The translations under genes were made by a program, and so were the position numbers. Positions 1 through 7,469 of a stretch of DNA of 64,000 nt are shown one piece after another. Below the pieces are notes generated by a model that did no database searches, was not told where the DNA came from, and saw nothing but the letters and a program-made list of their open reading frames with translations. Source of the DNA: Flavobacterium succinicans LMG 10402. Its GTDB lineage: Bacteria; Bacteroidota; Bacteroidia; Flavobacteriales; Flavobacteriaceae. The stretch spans positions 82,487 through 146,486 of the forward strand of contig NZ_JATV01000009.1 of NCBI RefSeq assembly GCF_000611675.1. The letters are read 5' to 3'. Position 1 is the stretch's first letter; every line of letters starts with the position of its first letter.

Positions 1-2
1 AA

Positions 3-1256
3 ACATTGCCTAACAAAGAAGCATATAAAATAGTAAAAAAGGAATTGCTTCAAAACAATCAAGAATTTACAAATCAAGAAAAAGATGCGATTACAAGAAA
101 CGTAAGTGGCTCAAAAGAACAAGCCCCTAACATAGTTTTAATTGCTATTGAAAGTTTTAGTGCCGATTTTTTAAAACAATTTGGAAACCAACAAAATCTA
201 ACACCTAATTATGAAGCATTAGCAAAAAACAGCATATTCTTTACTAATATGTATGCTACAGGTACAAGAACTGTTCGAGGTATGGAAGCACTCACACTCT
301 GCGTTCCACCAACACCAGGAAACAGTATTGTAAGAAGACCAAATAATGAAAGTATATTTTCAATAGCTACGATATTAAAAAAGAAAAATTATGATTTAAG
401 TTTTATATATGGAGGCGATGGCTATTTTGATAATATGAACACTTTTTTTGGCGGTCAAGGGTTTAATATAATAGATAGAAACAGAGGAAATCCGCTATCT
501 GATAATATTAAAACAAAACGATTTGCAATAGAAGACAACGAAGTAACATTTGAAAATGCTTGGGGAATTTGTGATGAAGATAGTTATACTCAATCTATAA
601 AATATGCCAATATAAATTCAAAAAAAAACAAACCTTTTTTTCAATTTATAATGACAACATCTAACCATAAACCCTATTCATTTCCTAATGGAAGAATAAA
701 TATGGTACAAGGAAGTAGAGAAAGTGCAGTAAAATATACTGATTTTGCTTTAGGACAATATATCAAAAAAGTGAAAACAAAACCTTGGTTTTCAAATACA
801 ATTTTTGTAATTGTTGCTGACCATTGTGCCAATAGTGCTGGTAAATGGGAAATAAATATTGAAAATCATCATATTCCAGCAATGATTTACAATTTGAATA
901 ATCAAAAACAAAAAATCAATAAACTTGTATCGCAAATTGACCTAATGCCAACAGTATTTGGATATTTGAATTGGAATTATCAAACAGAACTTTATGGCAA
1001 AGATATTAATATAATGAAACCTAATGAAGAAAGAGCTTTAATTGGAAATTATAGAACATTAGGATTATTAAAGAATAAATATTTTACAGAAATAAATGAC
1101 CGAAAAAAAGTAAATAATTATATATGGGATGCAGAAAAGAAAATAATGAAAAAAATAGAAAATAAAAATTTAATTGATTTAGAAAAATTAACTGTTTCTT
1201 ATTACCAAACTGCGAGTGAACGATTCAAAAATGGTAAGATGAAACAAAGTAATTAA
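3..1256 (+). CDS. LTA synthase-like phosphoglycerol transferase, 5' partial
   Basis: This is the C-terminal catalytic half of an alkaline-phosphatase-superfamily enzyme related to lipoteichoic acid synthase and other membrane phosphoglycerol transferases, which modify envelope glycans or lipids outside the inner membrane. Visible features, numbered from the TTG at position 6, are the metal-ligand Glu in IAIESFS (about 49), the nucleophile-region Thr in ATGTRTVRG (84-92), ADHCA (about 271) and ENHHIPA (about 288). Family members are usually near 600-650 residues with about five N-terminal membrane helices. Those are missing because the reading frame is open to the left edge, so the TTG is not the real start. 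The exact substrate cannot be told. Confidence 0.8.
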   Translation, partial: TLPNKEAYKIVKKELLQNNQEFTNQEKDAITRNVSGSKEQAPNIVLIAIESFSADFLKQFGNQQNLTPNYEALAKNSIFFTNMYATGTRTVRGMEALTLCVPPTPGNSIVRRPNNESIFSIATILKKKNYDLSFIYGGDGYFDNMNTFFGGQGFNIIDRNRGNPLSDNIKTKRFAIEDNEVTFENAWGICDEDSYTQSIKYANINSKKNKPFFQFIMTTSNHKPYSFPNGRINMVQGSRESAVKYTDFALGQYIKKVKTKPWFSNTIFVIVADHCANSAGKWEINIENHHIPAMIYNLNNQKQKINKLVSQIDLMPTVFGYLNWNYQTELYGKDINIMKPNEERALIGNYRTLGLLKNKYFTEINDRKKVNNYIWDAEKKIMKKIENKNLIDLEKLTVSYYQTASERFKNGKMKQSN

Positions 1257-1317
1257 TTATAAATGATTATGTTTTTGTTCTAGATGGATTTTGTCTAAAT
1301 AATTAAAAAATTAATTT

Positions 1318-2187
1318 ATGCTATTAAATAAAAGAATATCAATATTCACATTTTTGAAACAAATAAAATTTGACATAACTGCCATTCTAATCTATGCTAT
1401 AGTAGTAGGAATTGCTGACCAGTACGGTTTTCTGTCAAAAATAGAAATACCAATTGCTATGAGTGCCATAATCGGAACTGCATTATCATTATTACTGGCT
1501 TTTAGAACAGCCCAAGCTTATGAAAGATGGTGGGAAGCAAGAATAATTTGGGGTGCAATAGTAAACGATTCAAGAACTTTAATACGTCAAGTAAAGCAAT
1601 TTTTACCAGAAAAAGACACTAAAATTGTGCAGGATTTTGCGTACCGTCAAATAATTTGGTGTTATGTTTTAGGAGAATCGTTGCGAAAATTATCGTATTC
1701 AAAAAAAGTATACGACTATGTTAAAGAACATAAATTATCAAAAAACAACATCCCAAATGCAATAATTAATCAACATAGTGAAGCACTATCTAAACTAGAA
1801 ATTAGCGATTTCAAGCAAATACAGATTGACAGTACTTTAAGTCGCTTGTGTGACTCTATGGAAAAATGCGAACGTATTAAAAACACCGTTTTTCCAAAAT
1901 CATACAGCTTATTGGTACATTTTTTTATTTATGTTTTTGCCACGCTTTTACCATTTGGGTTAGATGATAAATATGTTTTAGTAGAAATATTTTTAACAGC
2001 TTTGATACCTATAATATTTATAGCCATAGAACGAACGGCAATTATATTACAAGATCCGTTCGAAAATGTAACAACCGACATTCCAATGACAAGTCTTGCA
2101 ATAACAATAGAAATAAATATTAAAGAATTGATAGGCGATACAGATTTACCAATTGTAGAAAAGCCAAAATCGTTTTATATAATGTAA
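1318..2187 (+). CDS. Bestrophin-family anion channel
   Basis: This 289-residue membrane protein matches the bacterial bestrophin (UPF0187/YneE) family of pentameric chloride or anion channels. Support: two N-terminal hydrophobic segments (about 20-36 and 46-60), the conserved stretch FRTAQAYERWWEAR near 62-75, and a C-terminal pair of hydrophobic segments followed by DPFENVTTDIP, typical of the bestrophin C-terminal region. Length is normal for the bacterial family. It lies between the phosphoglycerol transferase and an MgtC-like gene on the same strand, with a gap of only 10 nt to the latter, so the two may be co-transcribed. Ion selectivity is not predictable from the sequence. Confidence 0.85.
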   Translation: MLLNKRISIFTFLKQIKFDITAILIYAIVVGIADQYGFLSKIEIPIAMSAIIGTALSLLLAFRTAQAYERWWEARIIWGAIVNDSRTLIRQVKQFLPEKDTKIVQDFAYRQIIWCYVLGESLRKLSYSKKVYDYVKEHKLSKNNIPNAIINQHSEALSKLEISDFKQIQIDSTLSRLCDSMEKCERIKNTVFPKSYSLLVHFFIYVFATLLPFGLDDKYVLVEIFLTALIPIIFIAIERTAIILQDPFENVTTDIPMTSLAITIEINIKELIGDTDLPIVEKPKSFYIM

Positions 2188-2197
2188 TATATAAATT

Positions 2198-2665
2198 ATG
2201 GATATAAATGCAGAATTAATTATTGTTTCCAAACTGATTGTCTCCTTTTTATTAGGAGGATTTATTGGTTTAGATAGAGAAAAACACGGTCAAGATGCAG
2301 GAATAAGAACGTATGCAGCCGTATGTATTGGCGCAACTTTGTTTACAGCTATTACAGCCCATTTGGTAAATAACCCAGCGGATACTTCAAGAGTAATTGC
2401 AAATATTGTAACAGGCGTTGGTTTTCTAGGTGCTGGAATTATTTATCGCAATTCTACTGCAGGAACATCACACGGATTAACAACAGCAGCAACCGTATGG
2501 TGTACATCAGCAGTTGGTGTTGCGGTAGGATTAGATATGTTTATTATAGCTATAATAGGTGCTTGCGCATTGTATTTTCTACTTTCATTACACCATCAAA
2601 AATGGTATATAAAATGGAAGCAAAATATGATAATAAAACACGGTAAGGAAAACGAAAATGATTAA
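2198..2665 (+). CDS. MgtC/SapB family membrane protein
   Basis: A 155-residue inner-membrane protein with the MgtC/SapB signature: an N-terminal helix leading into GGFIGLDRE, then GIRTYAAVCIGATLF, then VTGVGFLGAGIIYR, then GLTTAATVWCTSAVGVAVG. Four to five membrane segments fit. It lacks the C-terminal ACT-like domain of full MgtC, so it is the short SapB-like form. Family members are linked to Mg2+ limitation, acid stress and control of F-type ATP synthase, but the role of short forms is poorly known. It starts 10 nt after the bestrophin gene and is followed 36 nt later by a metal ATPase, which suggests an ion-homeostasis cluster. Confidence 0.85.
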   Translation: MDINAELIIVSKLIVSFLLGGFIGLDREKHGQDAGIRTYAAVCIGATLFTAITAHLVNNPADTSRVIANIVTGVGFLGAGIIYRNSTAGTSHGLTTAATVWCTSAVGVAVGLDMFIIAIIGACALYFLLSLHHQKWYIKWKQNMIIKHGKENEND

Positions 2666-2701
2666 ATAAAATATTCTTAATTAATTTAAAATGATTAAAA
2701 A

Positions 2702-4798
2702 ATGAAAAATACAGATCCAAAACACAAGCACACTTATGATGCTCAAGGTAAAATGACTTGCTGTTCACAAGAAGAAAAAATAAATAAAATGGCAGATAAG
2801 CAGGTAAAAAAGAAAACTAAAAAAGAAAGCTGTTGTAGCAACGAACACGATGATACAAAGGCTAAAAAAATAGTAAAGGACCAGCACAATCACGATGAGC
2901 ATTCGGATGATGACGGACACGACCATTCAGGCGGTAATCAAACGACGTTTCAAATGTTCTTGCCAGCAGTTATAAGTTTTGTGCTATTACTCATTGCTAT
3001 TGGTTTTGATAATTATTTTCCACAAACTTGGTTCACTGGCTGGGTGCGTATTTCTTGGTATGTAGTAGCTTATGCTCCTGTAGGTTTTCCGGTAATAAAA
3101 GAAGCTTTTGAAAGCATACGTAAAGGCGAAATCTTTTCAGAATTCCTATTAATGAGTATTGCTACAATCGGAGCATTCGCTATTGGTGAATATCCCGAAG
3201 GTGTTGCCGTAATGCTATTTTATGCCGTTGGCGAAGTATTTCAAACACTGGCAGTTCAAAGAGCAAAAAACAACATCAAATTATTGTTGGATCAAAGACC
3301 AGATACCGCTACAGTTATCAAAGAGGGCAATACTATTGATAAAAAAGCAGCTGAAATTGTCATTGGAGAAATAATCCAATTACGCCCAGGAGAAAAATTA
3401 GCACTCGACGGAAAATTACTTTCAGATAATGCTTCCTTAAACACAGCAGCATTAACAGGAGAAAGCAAACCAGATACAAAACAAAAAGGAGAAACCGTTC
3501 TTGCAGGAATGATTAACCTGAATACAGTTGTTCAAGTCGAAGTGACAACGGCTTACACTGATAGTAAGTTGTCAAAAATCCTTGAGATGGTGCAAGATGC
3601 CACGGCTAAAAAAGCACCTACCGAACTATTTATTCGAAAATTTGCTAAAATATACACCCCAATAGTTGTGTTTTTGGCAATCTGTATTTGTTTAGTTCCA
3701 ATGATATTCATAGAAAATTATATCTTCAACGATTGGTTATACCGAGCTTTAGTTTTCTTGGTTATTTCCTGTCCTTGTGCGCTGGTAATTTCTATTCCTT
3801 TGGGATATTTTGGAGGTATTGGTGCAGCAAGTAAAAATGGAATTTTAGTAAAAGGCTCGAATTTTCTAGATATAATGGCATCTATTCAAACAGTAGTTAT
3901 GGACAAAACTGGAACGCTGACCAAAGGCGTTTTTAAAGTTCAAAAAGTGGTAGCCGTTGATATTCCGGAAGCTGATTTAATAAAATTCACAGCAGCATTA
4001 GAAACCAAATCCACACATCCGGTAGGAACTGCTATTATTGAATATGCCAAAGGTTCAGAAAAAGAGGTAACAGTTACCGATGTCGAAGAAATTGCAGGAC
4101 ACGGATTGAAAGGTAATGTAGAAGGAAAAGAAATATTGGCAGGAAATGTAAAATTAATGAAGAAATTCAATATCAGTTACGATGCTGAAATCGACAACAC
4201 ACCATTTACAATAATAGTTATTGCCATCAATCAAAAATATGCAGGATACTTTCTAATTGCTGACGAAATAAAAGAAGATGCAAAAACAGCTATCGAAAGT
4301 TTGCATAAAATAAACATCAAAACCGTAATGCTTTCGGGAGATAAACAAGCCGTTGCAGATGCTGTTGCAAAAGAATTAAATATCGATCAAGCCTATGGCG
4401 ATTTGTTACCTGAAAACAAAGTAGAAAAAGTAGAGGAACTTAAATCACAAAACCTAAAAATTGCTTTTGTGGGCGATGGTGTAAACGATGCGCCAGTGGT
4501 TGCCCTTGCCGATGCCGGAATTGCAATGGGTGGTTTAGGAAGTGATGCAACTATTGAAACGGCAGATATTGTAATTCAAAACGACCAACCTACTAAAATT
4601 TTCACAGCTATAAATATTGGAAAAAAAACAAAACAAATTGTTTATCAAAACATTGGGCTGGCATTTGCAGTAAAAGCAATTGTTCTTGTTCTTGGGGCTG
4701 GTGGTCTAGCAACAATGTGGGAAGCCGTTTTTGCAGATGTGGGTGTAGCGTTGCTTGCTATTTTAAACGCAGTCAGAATACAGAGAATGAAGTTTTAA
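2702..4798 (+). CDS. cadA: Cd2+/Zn2+-exporting P1B-type ATPase (CadA/ZntA-like)
   Basis: This 698-residue heavy-metal-transporting ATPase pumps soft or transition metal ions out of the cytoplasm. The P1B-ATPase core is complete: SCPCALV membrane metal site near residue 356, phosphorylation motif DKTGTLTKG near 400, HP dipeptide in THPVG, and hinge motif GDGVNDAP near 590. CPC followed by ALVISIP fits the Zn/Cd/Pb subgroup rather than Cu. There is no ordinary HMA domain. The first 80 residues are a charged tail rich in His and paired Cys (TCCSQ, ESCCSNEH, HDHSGG) that probably binds metal as a sensor or buffer. Substrate preference within the group is inferred. Confidence 0.9.
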   Translation: MKNTDPKHKHTYDAQGKMTCCSQEEKINKMADKQVKKKTKKESCCSNEHDDTKAKKIVKDQHNHDEHSDDDGHDHSGGNQTTFQMFLPAVISFVLLLIAIGFDNYFPQTWFTGWVRISWYVVAYAPVGFPVIKEAFESIRKGEIFSEFLLMSIATIGAFAIGEYPEGVAVMLFYAVGEVFQTLAVQRAKNNIKLLLDQRPDTATVIKEGNTIDKKAAEIVIGEIIQLRPGEKLALDGKLLSDNASLNTAALTGESKPDTKQKGETVLAGMINLNTVVQVEVTTAYTDSKLSKILEMVQDATAKKAPTELFIRKFAKIYTPIVVFLAICICLVPMIFIENYIFNDWLYRALVFLVISCPCALVISIPLGYFGGIGAASKNGILVKGSNFLDIMASIQTVVMDKTGTLTKGVFKVQKVVAVDIPEADLIKFTAALETKSTHPVGTAIIEYAKGSEKEVTVTDVEEIAGHGLKGNVEGKEILAGNVKLMKKFNISYDAEIDNTPFTIIVIAINQKYAGYFLIADEIKEDAKTAIESLHKINIKTVMLSGDKQAVADAVAKELNIDQAYGDLLPENKVEKVEELKSQNLKIAFVGDGVNDAPVVALADAGIAMGGLGSDATIETADIVIQNDQPTKIFTAINIGKKTKQIVYQNIGLAFAVKAIVLVLGAGGLATMWEAVFADVGVALLAILNAVRIQRMKF

Positions 4799-4974
4799 AA
4801 AACCGATTCAAATAATGCTCTTTTCAACGAAAAGTATTCAATATTTCAAGAAGGAGCAAATTGAATCAAAGAACAAGAGAGATTCTAACTATAATTAAAT
4901 GAAATCAGAAGTATAACGGTTCCAAAACTTATTAATTGAGTTGGTCAACATAGCATTCATATGAATATTTTTTT

Positions 4975-5000
4975 CTGCTTAAATAATTCTATTTAAGCAG
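4975..5000. terminator. Perfect 10-bp hairpin after the ATPase gene
   Basis: CTGCTTAAAT and ATTTAAGCAG form a perfect 10-bp stem around a 6-nt loop. A T-run precedes it (about 4967-4974) and a T-rich tract follows at about 5006-5013, so it could terminate in either direction. It lies about 175 nt past the ATPase stop and 90 nt before the DUF3943 gene. Function as a terminator is inferred. Confidence 0.5.
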
Positions 5001-5090
5001 GAAATTATTTTTTATGCTATCTGAAAGAACGTAAATTCTGAGATATATATCTGATAACAATATTAAATAAAATATTTTTTTACATTACCC

Positions 5091-5959
5091 ATGATTCAAA
5101 CAAAGAATAATATTTACAGCTTACTTTTTACATTGATAGGAGTTGCAACATTTGCCCAACAAATCAGCAATACTGACACCAACCAATTCTCATTTGACAA
5201 CTCTCTACTAGTTTTTAATTCCAATATCGATAAATTAGAAAATGACAAAACTAAAAGTTATACTTTTGAAAAAGAGGATTCATTTCAATTAGACTCTTCT
5301 TTTCAAATTAATGATTCCCTCGTATATCCACCAACAACAAAAGACTATAGAAAATTAGGATACAATACTGCTATTGTTTTTGGTACAACTATTGTCGCTT
5401 ATGGTATTTTATGGTCTCTTCCTGAAAGCTTCACAAAATGGGATAAGGAAGAAATGAAAAAAAACGGAATAACAGCCAAATGGAAAGAGAATGTGAAAGC
5501 AGGCCCCGTTATAGACGAAGATAATTTCTTTTTAAATTATGTAATGCACCCGTACTTTGGAGGTGTATATTATATGACGGCTAGAAGTAATGGTTTTACT
5601 ATCTTAGAATCCTTTGCGTATTCCGCTATAATGTCAACTTTTTTTTCTGGGAATATGGGGTTGAAGCCTTTGCAGAGATTCCCTCAGTACAAGATTTAAT
5701 TGTCACACCTGTCTTAGGTTCCGTAGTGGGAGAAGGCTTTTTTTATGCCAAGAAAAGTATTCTTAAAAATGATTCCAAAGTATTAAATTCAAAATTTCTG
5801 GGTAAAACCTCCTTGTTATTGATGGATCCACTTAATACTATTATGGATAGTTTCGGTTACAAACAAAAGGTAAAAACACAACTTAATGTGGCTCCAGTGG
5901 GGTTCAATCCATATACCAAAAGTGCTACTTTAGGACTTAGCTTTTCAGCTAGCTTTTAA
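5091..5959 (+). pseudogene. DUF3943 protein gene, frameshifted at a T-run
   Basis: Two successive reading frames encode one protein. The first (5091-5699) has a signal peptide ending near FAQQ, then a membrane-associated region, and drifts into an unrelated tail after STFF. The second (about 5700-5959) continues with a sequence typical of DUF3943 proteins (IVTPVLGSVVGEGFFYA and a final FSASF). Removing one T from the run of eight at 5639-5646 joins the frames and restores FFWEYG and EIPSVQDL, as expected for the family. DUF3943 proteins are envelope proteins of unknown function in Bacteroidota. A true inactivating indel, phase variation at the homopolymer, or a sequencing error would look the same here. 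Confidence 0.75.
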
Positions 5960-6123
5960 TTCTTTTGAAACAAGCTTTCCTCTCAAGTAAAGCCCAACAA
6001 ACCACAACTCAACAAACTCTATTATTACATATCACTCCATCTTTTAAAGATAAAATGGTGATTCCCGTAATGTTGTATCCTAAATTCGAATACTCCCGAT
6101 TTGACAAGTATTCGTTATAAAAT
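5960..6123. other. Intergenic region with a short unexplained open frame
   Basis: No gene is recognised. One plus-strand frame is open for about 50 codons up to a stop at 6118-6120, immediately before the terminator at 6124, and ends with a motif like YPKFEYSRFDKYSL. This could be the decayed C-terminus of a lost gene, since a terminator sits right behind it, but no family was recognised and chance is possible. Confidence 0.25.
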
Positions 6124-6150
6124 AAAAAGATGCTTTTATAGCATCTTTTT
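6124..6150. terminator. Rho-independent terminator (bidirectional)
   Basis: AAAAAGATGC and GCATCTTTTT form a 10-bp stem with a 7-nt loop; the A-run and T-run make it usable in both directions. It separates the plus-strand DUF3943 region from the minus-strand XRE unit that reads toward it. Confidence 0.75.
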
Positions 6151-6341
6151 AGTAGTGGTATTTAATTAAGATCAAATTCTATTTTTTGTCATTTATCTTT
6201 AATTTTTTGTTAACTTCTTCAACCCTTTAAAAAAAAAATTGAAATAGTTATTTTATAATATTCACATAGTAGAACAGACTCTACTATAGTAAATAAAATA
6301 AAATTTCTAATAAGTTCAGAACATAATGTTTTAAAACAAAC

Positions 6342-6458
6342 TCACTTTATTTTATTAATCCATATGCTAAAACTTTTCCTAAACTTATAAACCTTACTTA
6401 CAATATATATACCTATTGGGATTACTATTATTAATATGATTATTTCATACCATTTCAT
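6342..6458 (-). CDS. 38-residue single-TM small protein behind the XRE regulator
   Basis: This short minus-strand ORF starts with ATG at 6458, only 3 nt after the stop codon of the XRE regulator gene, so translational coupling is likely. It encodes a protein that begins MKWYEIIILIIVIPIG: one strongly hydrophobic helix (about residues 5-20), then a basic, aromatic tail (KVYKFRKSF). The composition is that of a real small membrane protein, and the placement suggests a toxin-like or sensor partner of the regulator. No family is recognised. Confidence rests on position and hydrophobicity only. Confidence 0.45.
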   Translation of the reverse strand: MKWYEIIILIIVIPIGIYIVSKVYKFRKSFSIWINKIK

Positions 6459-6461
6459 AAT

Positions 6462-6869
6462 CTATTTTTTAACTCTACTTTTATCATATTCCAGTATCTC
6501 CTGTTCAGAGAGAGGTGTAATAGATATTTCTTTAAATCTTTCAATTTTCTCACCCTGTTGATGTAAGTCTTTTTTTACTTCTCCTTTATCAAATAAATTA
6601 ATTTTTATTTTAACCAAATCATTGGAAAAAGGTTTTTTAGGAGATAAATCTAGATAAGAGTCTAGTTCTAAGGCTATTGCTATTCGCGATAGCATTCTAA
6701 TATTGTATTTTGCGGTCTGCTTTGGATTTTCAATATTTCCAATATACCCTTCTGATACTCCTAGTTTATGTGCTAACATCACTTGTGATAAGTTAGATTT
6801 TAATCTTAATTCTCTAACTCGTTCAATTAAATAAAAATCTAATTCTGATATAATTATTTCTATAATCAT
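6462..6869 (-). CDS. XRE-family HTH transcriptional regulator
   Basis: A 135-residue DNA-binding protein with a Cro/C1-type helix-turn-helix at about residues 16-72: RVRELRLKSNLSQ, then MLAHKLGVSEGYIGNIE, the recognition-helix pattern. The C-terminal 60 residues are charged and not recognised. It reads toward a 38-residue membrane ORF 3 nt downstream and diverges from the structured leader of the susC operon. A 30-bp inverted repeat in the divergent region (6909-6938) is a possible operator. The target genes are unknown: autoregulation and control of the leader promoter are both possible. Confidence 0.8.
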   Translation of the reverse strand: MIIEIIISELDFYLIERVRELRLKSNLSQVMLAHKLGVSEGYIGNIENPKQTAKYNIRMLSRIAIALELDSYLDLSPKKPFSNDLVKIKINLFDKGEVKKDLHQQGEKIERFKEISITPLSEQEILEYDKSRVKK

Positions 6870-6908
6870 CTGCTTAATTTGATTTAGAAAATAAAGGATT
6901 AAAAAAAT

Positions 6909-6938
6909 ATTTCACACATACATATAGATATGTGAAAT
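6909..6938. promoter_or_regulatory. Inverted repeat, candidate operator
   Basis: ATTTCACACAT (6909-6919) and ATATGTGAAAT (6928-6938) are reverse complements at 10 of 11 positions with an 8-nt spacer. The repeat lies between the divergent XRE gene and the -7 element at 6947, a classic place for a dimeric HTH repressor. Binding by the XRE protein is inference. Confidence 0.45.
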
Positions 6939-6946
6939 AAATTCGA

Positions 6947-6954
6947 TATATTTG
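6947..6954 (+). promoter_or_regulatory. Bacteroidota -7 element (TATATTTG)
   Basis: TATATTTG matches the Bacteroidota -7 consensus TAnnTTTG exactly. No good -33 TTG was found at the usual distance. If used, transcription would begin near 6960 and give a roughly 500-nt leader ahead of susC. Confidence 0.4.
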
Positions 6955-6962
6955 TTTTGTAA

Positions 6963-7430
6963 TACTATTATGAATAGTAATTTTGCGATTCTTCAAATAC
7001 AATATTGAAGCATTCGCTTTGAATCTCGTTTTCAAAAACTGGTAATTTTATACACACGAGATGATAAGTAAGATGCTCACGTCCTATGGCGTGGGCTCAC
7101 TTATTCGTGTGGAGGGTATACCAGTACCTTGAAAGCGTTTAAGTTGAGTTCCATGCCATTTTTTATGCCTATATTTTTTAGGTAAAACTCAACTTTAATT
7201 CTTAGCACTGCTTCATTTTTTAAGTTTCGTAATACCATTAATTAATGAATTAGTTGGGAAAGACACTGCCACCGTCTGGCTGCAACAGGCAACGGCAGTT
7301 GGCTTTCCTGTTTAAAAAACCTTTAAAAAATTGCCAATGAATTAAAAAACACAAAAAAAACTTTGTGCCATTGCGGTACAACAAAAAAATGGCCCTCTAA
7401 CTCTTCTTGGCGGTTGAATAGAGGACCGTA
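6963..7430 (+). promoter_or_regulatory. Long structured 5' leader upstream of susC
   Basis: This 470-nt stretch holds no gene but a dense series of inverted repeats. These are a 7-bp hairpin at 6963-6979; CTTCAA/TTGAAG at 6991-7010; a long imperfect stem from about 7040 (CTGGTA, TATAC, ACACG, then CTCACG) closing at about 7090-7132 (CGTGGG, CTCACTTATT, CGTGT, GTATA, TACCAG); AAGTTGAGTT/AACTCAACTT at 7141-7195; GGAAAG plus ACTGCC pairing with GGCAGT plus CTTTCC at 7257-7308; and CCTCTA/TAGAGG at 7394-7424. ACGAGAT (7056-7062) can also pair with ATCTCGT (7023-7029), giving mutually exclusive folds. The density suggests an RNA regulator or attenuator; which Rfam family, if any, cannot be told. 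Confidence 0.5.
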
Positions 7431-7469
7431 GCTAAATTAACTAACGTTTCACTTAACCAATCCAATATT

